DNA of 64,000 nucleotides from Phormidium tenue FACHB-1050 (GCF_014696925.1 NZ_JACJQY010000009.1:86766-150765), one strand, 5' to 3'. Shown: positions 53,137-62,684, counted from the stretch's first letter. A program made the numbers and translations. Notes: generated from the letters alone by a model not told the origin.

Positions 53137-54692
53137 ACGGGAAAGTTTTTATAGTTGGGTCGGGGATTGGTGGCGTAGAATTTTTGACGGTTCGCGCTAG
53201 AGATTTGATATGTAATGCTGAAGTGATTATTAGCGATGCGTTAGTCGATCGCACTTTATTAGATCTCGCTCCTGCAAACTGCGATCGCATCATTGCTGGT
53301 AAACGTGGCGGACAGGAAAGCGTCAAACAAGCCGAAATCAATCAAATGCTGGTGGAATATTGCTTGCAAGGTAAGCAAGTGGTGAGGCTCAAGAGTGGCG
53401 ATCCTTGGATATTTGGGCGATCGCTACCTGAGATACTTGCCCTGCAAGCAGCAAATTGTGAATGGGAAGTTGTTGCAGGAATTTCAAGTGCGATCGCTGC
53501 ACCGATGTTGGCTGGGATACCGCTTACAGAATTGGAAGCAAGTTCTTGTTTTGCGGTAATGACAGGACATGATTTGGATCGATTGCCTTGGGAAGCGATC
53601 GCCCAAATTCCGACATTGGTAATTTTGATGGGGACAAATAATCTAGCAAGCCTGTTAGAGAAATTACAAGCAGGAAAATCTGCGGATACAAAAATTGCGA
53701 TCGTGCGTTGGTGTGGGCGGATAGATCAACAGATATGGACAGGAACTTTGACAGATATTCAGTCAAAACTTCCTGAAGGATCGTTATCACCATCGGTGAT
53801 TATTATTGGAGAAGTCGTAAAGTTTCATGAGCAATTGTCGCGTCAAGGCAATCAATCGTTGGAAAATTTTGAGCAAAGCGTAGATCTCGAAAAGGAAAAA
53901 TTAGCGTTGCAAGGCAAAACGATTTTAGTGACAAGGGCGGCGGGTCAGGCTAGCCAATTTACGGACTTATTGACCAGTCAAGGCGCAAAAGTGATCGAGA
54001 TGCCAACTTTGGCAATTTTGCCACCGACTAGTTGGGAAATGCTGGATCAGGCGATCGCCAATCTTACTAAATACGATTGGCTAATTTTGACCTCAGCAAA
54101 TGCCGTTGAGAGCTTTTTTGGACGGTTGCGAGAATCGGGTCAAGATAGCCGTGCTTTGCATTCTTTAAAAGTGGCTGTAGTGGGGCGCAAAACTGCCGAA
54201 GTTTTAGCAAATTATGGAATTTCTCCAGATTTAGTACCTACAGATTTTGTTGCCGATGCTCTGGTGGATGCCTTTCTTGCCATTCCCGATCATGTTTTAA
54301 CTGACAAAAAAATGTTGTTTCCGCGTGTGGAGTCGGGCGGACGGGAGATTTTGGTAGAGCAGTTGCAGCAACATGGCGCGATTATTGATGCTATTCCAGC
54401 CTATGAGTCGGGATGTCCAGAAGCGATCGATCCTGTCGCGCTAGATGCAATTCAAAATCAAAGCTTAGATGCGATCGCCTTTGCTAGCTCCAAAACTGTA
54501 AAGCATTTTTGTCAACTACTTGATCGCGTCGAATCTCAAGAAACTTGGAGATCGTGGATTGCCGAGGTCAAAATCGCTTCAATTGGTCCCCAAACTTCTA
54601 AGACCTGCTACGAGTTATTGGAGAGGGTTGACTGTGAAGCTTTGGAATACACCTTAGATGGGCTTGCTGAGGCGATCAGCAAAATTTTTTAA
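53133..54692 (+). CDS. cobA/hemD: Uroporphyrinogen-III C-methyltransferase / uroporphyrinogen-III synthase fusion
   Basis: 519 residues, cytoplasmic. Residues 1-240 are the SAM-dependent methyltransferase (VGSGIGGVEFLTVRARDL, VRLKSGDPWIFGR, AGISSAIAAPMLAGIPLT) making precorrin-2 for sirohaem or cobalamin. Residues about 265-515 are the HemD domain (GKTILVTRAAGQASQFT, DWLILTSANAVESFF, PRVESGGREILVEQL), closing the tetrapyrrole ring. The fusion couples ring closure to methylation. In the methyltransferase the usual DPFIFGRG is DPWIFGRS. Second gene of the pair with the Uma2 gene. Confidence 0.92.
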   Translation: MNGKVFIVGSGIGGVEFLTVRARDLICNAEVIISDALVDRTLLDLAPANCDRIIAGKRGGQESVKQAEINQMLVEYCLQGKQVVRLKSGDPWIFGRSLPEILALQAANCEWEVVAGISSAIAAPMLAGIPLTELEASSCFAVMTGHDLDRLPWEAIAQIPTLVILMGTNNLASLLEKLQAGKSADTKIAIVRWCGRIDQQIWTGTLTDIQSKLPEGSLSPSVIIIGEVVKFHEQLSRQGNQSLENFEQSVDLEKEKLALQGKTILVTRAAGQASQFTDLLTSQGAKVIEMPTLAILPPTSWEMLDQAIANLTKYDWLILTSANAVESFFGRLRESGQDSRALHSLKVAVVGRKTAEVLANYGISPDLVPTDFVADALVDAFLAIPDHVLTDKKMLFPRVESGGREILVEQLQQHGAIIDAIPAYESGCPEAIDPVALDAIQNQSLDAIAFASSKTVKHFCQLLDRVESQETWRSWIAEVKIASIGPQTSKTCYELLERVDCEALEYTLDGLAEAISKIF

Positions 54693-54733
54693 ACCCACAA
54701 ATAGAGTTGCGGGCGCAACTCTATTTGTGGGTT
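54692..54733 (+). terminator. cobA/hemD terminator
   Basis: 20-bp perfect stem (AACCCACAAATAGAGTTGCG, GG loop) directly after the stop codon. Confidence 0.8.
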
Positions 54734-54942
54734 GATTGTGACACCAAATTACAAAAACACACAATTCCTGACATTTACTGTTTTTTTACATACAATAAGA
54801 ATAAATAGACTCTTTAGAAACTGTAATTAGTACCTCTACATCACAAGGACAGATTACAGAAAACCCTCGAAATCAGATTTTTTACGAATCTACAAGAGTC
54901 AATTGATGAGATTAATAGCATTTTTTATTGAGGCTGAATTGT

Positions 54943-56016
54943 ATGGAACTTGTTGCTTATCTCCACAGTGAAGTGCTTTGCGAACGCCTCCAACAAGGCG
55001 AATCGATTGATCAAACTTTAGATTGTCAATTGCTTGACTCGATCGCCAAGTCTTCCCGTCATGCCAAATCAGTGTTGTGTGTTGGAATAGCGGCAAGTGC
55101 GATCGCCATCAATGCTATGCCGCTTGCAGCTTTTGCCTACACACCTGAAGTCGCAAGCATTCAACAACTATTAGCCAGACGCGGCTTTAACCCAGGTGCT
55201 ATCGATGGCGTTAAGGGTGCGGCTACTACAGAAGCAATTATTGCCGCGCAAACGTTTTACAAATTAAATGCTGATGGCGCGATCGGAGCGCAAACCATTG
55301 CTGCGTTAGAAGCAGACACCTACGAAGCTAATGTTTCTCTCAAAGATACACCTGTCAAGGTCACACCTGCCAATAGCGCCAACAAATCAGACTCAATCAA
55401 AAACTTGCAACAACTGCTAAGCGATCGCGGTTTTTATGGCGGCGCGATCGATGGGATCAGTGGACCAATGACCAAAGAGGCAATTATTCTCGCTCAAAAA
55501 ACCTACGGCTTAGTTGCTGATGGTGTTGCAGGTTCTCTAACTATTGCAGCGTTAGAGTCTGGCAGCAATTATGTCCCAAAGAGCAACGTCGCTAGTACCA
55601 AATCAGACTCAATCAAAAATTTGCAGCAATTGCTTAGCGATCGTGGTTTTTATGGCGGTGCGATCAATGGTATCAACGGGCCAATGACTCAAGAAGCAAT
55701 TATTCTCGCTCAAAAAACCTATGGCTTAGTTACAGATGGTGTTGCAGGCTCTCTAACTATGGCTGCTCTAGAATCTGGTAGCACTATTACTATTAGTTAT
55801 AAGGAGGCTGCTGGTCAAGAAACTACGAGCAACGCCACCGACAATTCCATTAAAAAAGGGCAAACCCTTTTAAGTCAGCTAGGTTTGTATGATGGAGCGA
55901 TTGACGGTATTCAAGGATCAAAGACTACAGCAGCAATCAAAAAAGCCCAGTCCTTATATGGCTTACCTGTTGATGGAGTCCTTAATTCCGCAACTTTAGC
56001 AGCATTACAATCTTAA
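54943..56016 (+). CDS. Peptidoglycan-binding protein with four PG_binding_1 repeats
   Basis: 357 residues from ATG 54943 (an upstream TTG at 54928 is also in frame). N-terminal 40 residues are charged and precede a hydrophobic segment (SVLCVGIAASAIAINAMPLAAFA) acting as signal or anchor. Then four PG_binding_1 modules (IQQLLARRGFNPGAIDGVKG type), the second and third almost identical. Probably exported and bound to the cell wall; no hydrolase domain is present, so a binding or structural role is likely. Confidence 0.85.
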   Translation: MELVAYLHSEVLCERLQQGESIDQTLDCQLLDSIAKSSRHAKSVLCVGIAASAIAINAMPLAAFAYTPEVASIQQLLARRGFNPGAIDGVKGAATTEAIIAAQTFYKLNADGAIGAQTIAALEADTYEANVSLKDTPVKVTPANSANKSDSIKNLQQLLSDRGFYGGAIDGISGPMTKEAIILAQKTYGLVADGVAGSLTIAALESGSNYVPKSNVASTKSDSIKNLQQLLSDRGFYGGAINGINGPMTQEAIILAQKTYGLVTDGVAGSLTMAALESGSTITISYKEAAGQETTSNATDNSIKKGQTLLSQLGLYDGAIDGIQGSKTTAAIKKAQSLYGLPVDGVLNSATLAALQS

Positions 56017-56031
56017 GGCGTGGAGGATTCC

Positions 56032-56074
56032 TCAATTTTTGATAGCGCGGCTTCGCCGCGCTATCAAAAATTGA
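56032..56074 (+). terminator. Terminator after the PG-binding gene
   Basis: Perfect 19-bp stem (TCAATTTTTGATAGCGCGG, CTTCG loop) 15 bases past the stop. Confidence 0.8.
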
Positions 56075-56164
56075 TTCCTTATTAATCTATAAGGTAGCTC
56101 CCCTAAGGGAAAATACCTTACAGATTTGGGTAATTTATTCTGCACAGGTACTTATAAGTGATTT

Positions 56165-56944
56165 ATGAACGCTGTTATTGATCTCGATATTCCCAAAATG
56201 GCGATCGCAACTGGAATGGTAGCGATCGCTATTAGTTTATCGGTCTGGCAAAAATTAGCGATCGCTAAGAATTTAATCATCGCCACCTTTCGCAGCATTA
56301 TTCAATTAATCGTGGTGGGATTTTTGCTAGATGCTGTATTTGAAATCAAACAGCCCGTCGTAATCCTATTCATCATTTTCTTGATGAGCATCATGGCAGC
56401 CCGTGAAGCCAAAAATCGCGTGCGCGAAAAAGTCCCCTATGTCCTGCCGATCATGTGGATATCGGTAATCGTTGGCACACTAGCAATTCTCGCTTACACC
56501 ACATTTTTAGTAGTACAGCCTGATACTTGGTACTCACCACAATATTTAATTCCTCTCGCAGGAATGATTTTGGGAAACTCAATGAATGGTGCAGCGATCG
56601 CCGCCGAGCGATTTACACAGGATTTAGTCAAGCGATCACGGGATATCGAAACCCATTTATGTTTAGGCGCAACACCCCAACAGGCGATCGCTAACTATCA
56701 ATCTGATGCGATCAGAGCCGCGATGATTCCCACAATTAACGTAATGATGGTGGCTGGAGTTGTGTCCTTACCTGGAATGATGACAGGACAAATTTTGGGC
56801 GGTGTATCACCACTATTAGCAGTGCGCTATCAACTAGTAATTTTGTTTGCGATTACCACAGCCAACTTAATTACAGCGCTGATATTAACCAATCTCGTTA
56901 GCCGTCAGTTTTTCACCCCAGCCCAACAATTAAAATTGCCTTAA
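56165..56944 (+). CDS. fetB: FetB-like ABC transporter permease (UPF0014)
   Basis: 259 residues, about seven hydrophobic helices, with the UPF0014 signature ATFRSIIQLIVVGFLLDAVF and PGMMTGQILGG. In E. coli FetAB exports iron. The ATPase partner FetA is not adjacent, so function is by homology. Terminated by the hairpin shared with the desaturase-like gene. Confidence 0.85.
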   Translation: MNAVIDLDIPKMAIATGMVAIAISLSVWQKLAIAKNLIIATFRSIIQLIVVGFLLDAVFEIKQPVVILFIIFLMSIMAAREAKNRVREKVPYVLPIMWISVIVGTLAILAYTTFLVVQPDTWYSPQYLIPLAGMILGNSMNGAAIAAERFTQDLVKRSRDIETHLCLGATPQQAIANYQSDAIRAAMIPTINVMMVAGVVSLPGMMTGQILGGVSPLLAVRYQLVILFAITTANLITALILTNLVSRQFFTPAQQLKLP

Positions 56945-56947
56945 CAA

Positions 56948-57000
56948 AAAAAAAGATAATTCTGGAGGGCGCAATGTACCCTCCAGAATTATCTTTTTTT
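56948..57000. terminator. Bidirectional terminator between fetB and the desaturase-like gene
   Basis: A perfect 22-bp stem (AAAAAAAGATAATTCTGGAG...) with a 9-base loop; A-tract on one side and T-tract on the other suit both directions. The desaturase stop codon starts in its end. Confidence 0.85.
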
Positions 57001-57556
57001 AGCAGCTAATAGTTTTACTATCAATTACTTGATTTACTTGCTTAAATTTGCGTCGGATAAAACGCAAGAAAATCAGCCATTTTTGAGCAGGATAATCATA
57101 GAAAGAAAAAATATCTCCAAAAGCAGCAAAGGCGTTTTGATGATGCAACCAATGCCTTTCGGGCGTAGTGACAAAAAATAAATCACACCAAGATTTCCAA
57201 GGTTCTGGAGTTTTCCATTCAAGGATAGAAACATGTCGCCATACTACATGAAACTCACCTAATAGCAAACCAATAATCGTACCAACAGCTGATAAATGCC
57301 ACAACCAAGGTGTAAATATAAAGTAAGGAACTGCTCCTAACATGCCATCTAGTAATACGAGAGGATTCTTGGTCAAAACTGCATAATGTAGAAAGCTGCG
57401 GTTTTTGCCATGATGCACTATGGAATGAAACTTACCAAACACATGTTCTGGAACATGATACAAAAACGTTGAAAAGAAGTCTCCTAGCAAAAGCAACAGC
57501 AATGTTGCTGTAATAGCCTTAATAAACTCTAAAGTAACTTCTAAAATAACTTCCAA
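56999..57556 (-). CDS. Fatty acid hydroxylase / sterol desaturase-family protein
   Basis: 185 residues with three hydrophobic helices and the histidine boxes of the superfamily: HVFGKFHSIVHH, EFHVVWRHVSI and ERHWLHHQNAFAAFGDI, which bind a di-iron centre. Integral membrane enzyme that oxidises a lipid; substrate unknown. Confidence 0.85.
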   Translation of the reverse strand: MEVILEVTLEFIKAITATLLLLLLGDFFSTFLYHVPEHVFGKFHSIVHHGKNRSFLHYAVLTKNPLVLLDGMLGAVPYFIFTPWLWHLSAVGTIIGLLLGEFHVVWRHVSILEWKTPEPWKSWCDLFFVTTPERHWLHHQNAFAAFGDIFSFYDYPAQKWLIFLRFIRRKFKQVNQVIDSKTISC

Positions 57557-57701
57557 AGTAAACCCTCACAACTTGATTCAAGCCTAAGAGATGAAGTTAA
57601 AGTTGCGTTTATACCAAGGTTAAGAATCAATTTGAGCTAAGTAAATATACTTGAATCGACCATAAATCGTTAAATTAATCTTTAAATCGACTTAACAAAA
57701 C

Positions 57702-58130
57702 TTAAGGTTTGGATAAAGCATCTAAGCGATCGCTTAAAAAGCGATACCAAGCTGCTGCAATATCAATATCAGTAAATCTAATGCTAGGCATTTCACCCGT
57801 TTTCAGCACTAATTCCAGAGAAATTTTCTTAGCATTCAACGGAAACTCAGCATCTTTTGCATCAAAGAACTTACTATCAATCCGAAATCTAATACGGGCA
57901 ATGTCTTGAAAAGTAACTGTTTGAATATCTAGGGGATCTTTGCGTGTTGGTCGTCCCCATGTGAGGCGATCGCCTTTCTGTCCCAATACAGCGTAGATGT
58001 CATATTTATGACGCTCAAATTGCTCAGCCCACCGTTTATAGGACTCAATTTTTTGGTACTCATTCCATCCTGACCACGCCAGCCAAAAGAACACTACCAG
58101 CAACGGCAACCACAATAATCCACGTTCCAT
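57702..58130 (-). CDS. Membrane-anchored hypothetical protein
   Basis: 142 residues. One N-terminal helix (LLWLPLLVVFFWLAWSGW) anchors a soluble domain that has the pattern YDIYAVLGQKGDRLTWGRPTRKDP and ALSKP end. No family recognised. An AT-rich segment of about 145 bp with no obvious gene separates it from the desaturase-like gene. Confidence 0.7.
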   Translation of the reverse strand: MERGLLWLPLLVVFFWLAWSGWNEYQKIESYKRWAEQFERHKYDIYAVLGQKGDRLTWGRPTRKDPLDIQTVTFQDIARIRFRIDSKFFDAKDAEFPLNAKKISLELVLKTGEMPSIRFTDIDIAAAWYRFLSDRLDALSKP

Positions 58131-58157
58131 AGATTAAAAATTTAGTTTGTTTACTAA

Positions 58158-58190
58158 TAAATCTTGCCGTGCAAAGCACAGCAAGATTTA
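58158..58190. repeat. 15-bp hairpin between the hypothetical gene and tRNA-Arg
   Basis: TAAATCTTGCCGTGC around an AAA loop with one mismatch. Downstream of the tRNA-Arg gene on the minus strand, so it may end the tRNA transcript. Confidence 0.55.
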
Positions 58191-58266
58191 TTTTTATCAT
58201 TAGCGTGGAACGCTGTCATTTAAATTTTGACCTGCGGTGCATAGCAAAATTTACTTTGATTATCAA

Positions 58267-58340
58267 CGAGTATGGAGGGACTCGAACCCCCGACCCTCAG
58301 AACCGGAATCTGATGCTCTATCCAACTGAGCTACATACCC
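58267..58340 (-). tRNA. tRNA-Arg (CCG)
   Basis: On the minus strand the 74-base gene begins GGGTATGTAGCTCAGTTGG. Acceptor GGGTATG pairs with CATACTC (one G-U), anticodon stem-loop CAGATTCCGGTTCTG gives CCG, T-arm GGGGGTTCGAGTCCC. CCA is not encoded. Anticodon CCG reads the Arg codon CGG. Confidence 0.93.
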
Positions 58341-58381
58341 ATACTTGCAGCAATCATACCATATTGAATAGTAGCGGCAGC

Positions 58382-58438
58382 TAGAACCCAAAAGATGAGT
58401 GGCGGCGCTTCGCGCCGCCACTCATCTTTTGGGTTCTA
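58382..58438. repeat. 27-bp perfect palindrome, relative of family A
   Basis: TAGAACCCAAAAGATGAGTG... perfect over 27 bp with a TTC loop, core GGCGGCGC. Flanks (AGCGGCAGCTAG before, TATGTCCTAAGCAAAAC and TTGCTATAATT after) resemble the ends of the family A elements, so this may be a diverged copy (about 58366-58466). Confidence 0.7.
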
Positions 58439-58489
58439 TGTCCTAAGCAAAACTTACATTGCTATAATTAGCCCGAAGGACTACTTACT

Positions 58490-59407
58490 TCATGAATTGA
58501 AAGAAAATCGTCGTACAGCTAACAAACTACCCAACACACCAATCACCGAGCCAAAGATTACTAATATTGCAGGTAAAATAAGTTGCGATCGCAATTCCGT
58601 AGTTAAACCCAAAGTTAGGGATTTAATTAACTCAGGTTGATTAATGATCGCATCACCTAAAAGATTCAGGCTAAGCATCAGCATTAAATAAGCAGTCCCA
58701 GCACCTGTAACTCCAAAAAATATGCCTTGCAGTACGAATGGAAAATAAATCCATGCAGCCGTGGCTCCCACCAATTGCATCACCTCAATTTCTCTTCGTC
58801 GTGCCAACACAATTAGTCGAATCGTCGTCGTAATAACCGCGATCGCAATCACCGTAAAAATTGCCACGATCGCCACACTGCTATTACTCAAAGCGCGACG
58901 GAGTTGACCGATGCGCTCCACCACTTCATTGGTATACCAAACCTCATTGATCCCCTTTAAGCCAGAGATTCGCTTGGCAATATCAGGCACGCGATCGCTA
59001 GACACCGCCCGCACCTTAAACTCATCTACTAAAGGATTGCCACCAAGTTGTTGTGTTGCCTGATTAAGATCATTTTTACCCAGATCCTTCATCAAATTTT
59101 CCCATGCGTCTTCTTTAGGAATTAGCTTAGCAGCAGCAACACCATCCACTAGCAACAAGCGCGGTTGCATCGACTCACCAACCACATTTTCATCTAGATA
59201 GACCGATATCTCCAACTGACTGCCTAGTTGCCCCAGTACATTTTCCAGTTGCCAAGAGATCTGTAAACTTGCCCCAAACAAAAACAACAACACAGCCACC
59301 GTACTAATAGCAGCCCAATTCATCCATCCGCCACGCCGCAATCCTAAAAAAGTCTCGCGTAGCAGATAGTCGATTTTAGTAAAGAAGCGAAGGACGTTTT
59401 GTACCAT
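58490..59407 (-). CDS. ftsX: Cell-division ABC permease FtsX
   Basis: 305 residues, four membrane helices with one N-terminal and three C-terminal, and a periplasmic loop (LGSQLEISVYLDENV...) as in FtsX. The cytoplasmic LARRREIEVMQLVGAT is conserved. It forms a complex with FtsE to control cell-wall hydrolases at division. Downstream of ftsE on the minus strand, separated by 72 bases including a hairpin. Confidence 0.93.
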   Translation of the reverse strand: MVQNVLRFFTKIDYLLRETFLGLRRGGWMNWAAISTVAVLLFLFGASLQISWQLENVLGQLGSQLEISVYLDENVVGESMQPRLLLVDGVAAAKLIPKEDAWENLMKDLGKNDLNQATQQLGGNPLVDEFKVRAVSSDRVPDIAKRISGLKGINEVWYTNEVVERIGQLRRALSNSSVAIVAIFTVIAIAVITTTIRLIVLARRREIEVMQLVGATAAWIYFPFVLQGIFFGVTGAGTAYLMLMLSLNLLGDAIINQPELIKSLTLGLTTELRSQLILPAILVIFGSVIGVLGSLLAVRRFSFNS

Positions 59408-59417
59408 AACTTTAAAA

Positions 59418-59452
59418 GGTTTGTGATGTGGGCGTTGCCCACATCACAAACC
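59418..59452 (-). repeat. Hairpin between ftsE and ftsX
   Basis: A perfect 16-bp stem GGTTTGTGATGTGGGC around GTT; since the genes are probably one operon, it may attenuate ftsX. Confidence 0.65.
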
Positions 59453-59479
59453 AAAACTCAAATTGTGATTGACAGACTA

Positions 59480-60226
59480 CTAGACGATGTAACCATTTTG
59501 CAAATGTAAAACAGGATGATTAGCGGCTCTGACCAACTGCTCATCGTGAGTAGTCAAAAGCACCGTCACCCCAAAAGAGTTCAGCTTTTTCAAGATTTTA
59601 ATTACTTGCCAAGCATTATCAGGGTCAAGATTGCCCGTTGGTTCATCAGCAAGAACTAACGGCGGTGTATTTACGATCGCCCTTGCAATACTTGTCCGTT
59701 GCTGTTCTCCACCAGACAACTCTTCAGGGAAACAATCTGCCTTATGCATTAATCCCACCATTTTAAGAGCAGGTTGCACACGGCGTTGAATTTCCTTGTA
59801 AGTATATCCCTGAGCCATCAGGACAAAAGCAACATTTTCGGAGACAGTGCGGCGCGGTACAAGTTTGTAATCTTGAAAAACTATGCCAATCTTGCGACGT
59901 AACATAGCAAGATTATTACCTTTTAAATTATTTAGGTTAAACCCATTCACAATTACATCGCCATCTGTAGCCTGTTCAGCACCATACAACAATTTCAGTA
60001 AGGTTGATTTTCCCGATCCCGAATGCCCTGTAATAAATTTAAAGTCACCTTTATATAGTTCCAAACTAACGTCGCGTAAGCCTACAGCACCATTTGTGTA
60101 AGTCTTGCGAACATTTTCTAATTTAACAATTACTGACTTTTGCCCATTTGGCAAATTATCATCAGAAGTCTTATTGGGGCTTGGATTAATTAATGTTGGG
60201 TTTGGTTTAGTTGGCAGTTTTAGCAT
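59480..60226 (-). CDS. ftsE: Cell-division ABC ATPase FtsE
   Basis: 248 residues. Walker A GHSGSGKSTLL, signature LSGGEQQRTSIARA, Walker B LVLADEPTGNLD and H-loop TTHDEQ are intact. An N-terminal extension of about 30 residues (TKPNPTLINPSPNK, polar and Pro-rich) precedes the usual start at SVIVKLENVRKTY. Functions with FtsX. First gene of the pair. Confidence 0.94.
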   Translation of the reverse strand: MLKLPTKPNPTLINPSPNKTSDDNLPNGQKSVIVKLENVRKTYTNGAVGLRDVSLELYKGDFKFITGHSGSGKSTLLKLLYGAEQATDGDVIVNGFNLNNLKGNNLAMLRRKIGIVFQDYKLVPRRTVSENVAFVLMAQGYTYKEIQRRVQPALKMVGLMHKADCFPEELSGGEQQRTSIARAIVNTPPLVLADEPTGNLDPDNAWQVIKILKKLNSFGVTVLLTTHDEQLVRAANHPVLHLQNGYIV

Positions 60227-60788
60227 GGGGCGATCGCTTAAATATTCTAAAAAATCTGTGCATAGTTAAACCATGCCCGATCTTTGTACTTGAGATTATA
60301 CAGACCAAGTCAAGGGATCAACATCAGCTATTGTTGGCAAACCCAAATTAAAGAACACACATCAAAATAAAGCCCAGATTTTTTGTGGTGCGGCGAAGCC
60401 ACTCCCCAAAAAATCTGGGCTTTATTTTGAGATTTGATTAAAGTCCACCAATGGTGGGCTTTAATCAAATCTGATTTTTTATAATCAAAATTGTCACCCG
60501 ATTAGAGGAGATATTCTCTAATTTTTGGGTAGCTGTATGCTAAATTATTGCGGGTTCAAGAGCTAAATCTGACAAAAACTAGTAAGCTTTTATTTACTTA
60601 CTAAGCTTCTAGTTAATACAAGCCCAAATAGATCTCTAATTAAAATGGCTAATTAAACTAAAATATGCTTGCTATCATTGTCGTTTAGAATTTCACCTAT
60701 CCTGTCAGTGGCAGTGATGTAATCTTCCAAAAAACTAGCTAATCAAGCTAAATCTCCATTCACCAAAATAACTGAGGGGTTATCAGCA
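60227..60788. other. 562-bp gene-free region
   Basis: Between ftsE (minus) and the response regulator (plus). Contains the palindromes at 60362-60472 and a TATAAT at 60480-60485, 300 bases before the regulator start; otherwise A/T-rich without a clear gene or RNA. The region near 60700 includes TGTCAGTGGCAGTGATG, partly repeated as CAGCAGTGGCAG just before the start. Confidence 0.4.
60362..60472. repeat. Two adjoining palindromes
   Basis: First: 24-bp perfect stem TCAAAATAAAGCCCAGATTT... with an inner GC-rich part (60362-60430). Second: 20-bp stem AGATTTGATTAAAGTCCACC with one wobble and an AAT loop (60430-60472). They touch at one base. Confidence 0.75.
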
Positions 60789-61361
60789 GTGGCAGCTCAC
60801 AAAATACTAGTAATTGATGATAGTCGCGTAATCCGTAACATGGTGCGTGACATGCTCCCGCCAGCAAACTTTGAGGTACTAGAAGCCGCCGACGGCATCA
60901 AAGGACTGGAGATGATCCAGCAAGAAAAGCCTTGGATGATCATGCTAGATTTTTTACTACCTCGGATGAGTGGATTTGAGGTTTATGAAACTTTGCAGCA
61001 AAGTGCTGAGCTTAGCCGTATCCCACTAGTTTTGATGTCTGGACGCAAGGAAGAGGTAACCAACAAGATTGCAGAGCCATTTGAAGATAAATATCTAGTA
61101 TTTATCGAAAAACCTTTTGAGCAGAAAGAGTTGATCACAGCTATCAAACGAGCTATGGTCTTAGCGACGAAGCGTCCTATAACTGTCATCGAAAATCGCA
61201 TCACATCTACAGATGTAGTTTCTCAAGAACGAACTGACGATACTTTAATTAAGCGTATTGAAGAACTAGAAACTAAGCAAAAGCTTTTAGAACAACAGAT
61301 TGCATCTCAGCAGAAGCAATTCCAGCAACTCGTTGACTTTATCAAGAAAAAACTCAAGTAA
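60789..61361 (+). CDS. Response regulator with coiled-coil tail (CheY-like/PatA type)
   Basis: 190 residues. GTG start after GAGGGG. Receiver (about 1-125): IDDSRVIRNMVRDML, phospho-acceptor Asp in IMLDFLLPRMSGFE, Thr/Ser position LMSGRKEE, and Lys in IEKPF. C-terminal coiled coil (about 150-190). No DNA-binding domain, so output is via partner proteins. No cognate kinase adjacent. Confidence 0.88.
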   Translation: MAAHKILVIDDSRVIRNMVRDMLPPANFEVLEAADGIKGLEMIQQEKPWMIMLDFLLPRMSGFEVYETLQQSAELSRIPLVLMSGRKEEVTNKIAEPFEDKYLVFIEKPFEQKELITAIKRAMVLATKRPITVIENRITSTDVVSQERTDDTLIKRIEELETKQKLLEQQIASQQKQFQQLVDFIKKKLK

Positions 61362-61455
61362 AAAATGCATTGCTAACAACTGACAACCACAGAGGGGCAA
61401 TCTGACATCCCATGAAGTTGTTAGTTGTTTTTCATCATGCAGAGTGGACACAATT

Positions 61456-61839
61456 TCATTGATTAACAGAACCGTCAGGCATGATAGTTCCGCTTAACTT
61501 TGTATGATCTAATTTAGCTAAACTAAGATCAGCTTTTAGAAGATTTGCACCTTTTAAGTTAGCGTAGCTTAAGTCTGCTCTGGTCAATATAGCGCCCCGT
61601 AAGTCTACTTTTTCGAGATTAGCGCGACTTAGATCAGCCCATCCTAGATCAGCTCCGCGCAGATCCGATCCACTAAAGTTAATGTGAGTCAAGATTGATT
61701 CACTTAGGTCAATACCATGCAACAATACGCCCTGCATATCAGTATCATGTAAATGCGATTGCTCAAAGTTGCGATCGCCTTTAGCATAACGCTCAAGTAA
61801 TTCAGTCTTAGTTAGAGCCGCATGAGAAGGAAAAGTCAT
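61456..61839 (-). CDS. Pentapeptide-repeat protein
   Basis: 127 residues; from about residue 33, A(D/N)LxX repeats (SDLRGADLGWADLSRANLEKVDL...) form a right-handed quadrilateral helix. Short N-terminal helical cap (LTKTELLERYAKGDRNF). Function unknown; common in cyanobacteria. Confidence 0.9.
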   Translation of the reverse strand: MTFPSHAALTKTELLERYAKGDRNFEQSHLHDTDMQGVLLHGIDLSESILTHINFSGSDLRGADLGWADLSRANLEKVDLRGAILTRADLSYANLKGANLLKADLSLAKLDHTKLSGTIMPDGSVNQ

Positions 61840-61937
61840 AGTTAAAGACTCAGGAAGGTATTCTATTTCTCATATTAAGAGTAGATGCAGCGAGAAGTAT
61901 CGACTCTATTAGATAAAGTTACACATTTATTTTTGTC

Positions 61938-62654
61938 ATGACAGATTGGTTACAACGTACAGAACTACTAATTGGAGCAGACGGATTAAATAATCTCAAA
62001 CGCGCCAATGTTTTAGTTGTTGGCATGGGCGGGGTGGGGAGTTTTGCCGCAGAGTTTTTGTGCCGTGCTGGAATTGGTCAGATGACTATTGTCGATGGCG
62101 ATCGCGTTGATCCTTCCAATAAAAACCGTCAGATTGTGGCGCTCAATAGCACTGTCGATATTCATAAGGCTGATGTGATGGCAGCAAGAATGCATGACAT
62201 TAATCCAGACATGCAATTAACGGTAATCAAAGAATTTCTGACTCCAGACTTAATGATGGAGCTAGTAACAACTAAATTTGACTGGGTGTTAGATTGCATT
62301 GATAGTCTGCAACCCAAACTTTATTTTCTCGGTGCAGCCGCTACCAATGGAGTAAAAGTTGCTAGCAGCATGGGCGCTGGAGGTCGAGTCGATCCCCAAA
62401 AGGTAAGAATTGCGCCAATTTTTGAAACTGATTGTTGCAGATTTGCCTACAAGATTCGCAAAGGTTTACGACGCAAGGGTTTTGCTAATGCCAACATTAT
62501 TGCAGTTTACTCTGAAGAGTTAGTAAATCGGGAGTCGCTACAATTAACCGATGGCAGTAATTTTAAGCGATCATATTACGGCACAATTTCTTATTTACCT
62601 GCTCTGTTTGGCTTAAATCTAGCCAGTGTAGTAATTCGAGACATCATCAAATAA
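61938..62654 (+). CDS. tcdA: tRNA threonylcarbamoyladenosine dehydratase TcdA
   Basis: 238 residues. E1-like (ThiF) ATP-binding fold: RTELLIGADGLNNLKRANVLVVGMGGVGSFAAEFLCRAG (in part), VDGDRVDPSNKNRQ and CIDSLQPKLYF, which match TcdA/CsdL. Cyclises t6A37 in ANN-decoding tRNAs. The gene ends inside a terminator before tRNA-Gly on the other strand. Confidence 0.88.
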   Translation: MTDWLQRTELLIGADGLNNLKRANVLVVGMGGVGSFAAEFLCRAGIGQMTIVDGDRVDPSNKNRQIVALNSTVDIHKADVMAARMHDINPDMQLTVIKEFLTPDLMMELVTTKFDWVLDCIDSLQPKLYFLGAAATNGVKVASSMGAGGRVDPQKVRIAPIFETDCCRFAYKIRKGLRRKGFANANIIAVYSEELVNRESLQLTDGSNFKRSYYGTISYLPALFGLNLASVVIRDIIK

Positions 62655-62684
62655 AAAACTTCACTGAGTGAAGTTTTTTATTTG
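62648..62684. terminator. Terminator between tcdA and tRNA-Gly
   Basis: Perfect 17-bp stem CAAATAAAAAACTTCAC around TGA, including the tcdA stop codon; suits both converging transcripts. Confidence 0.85.
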
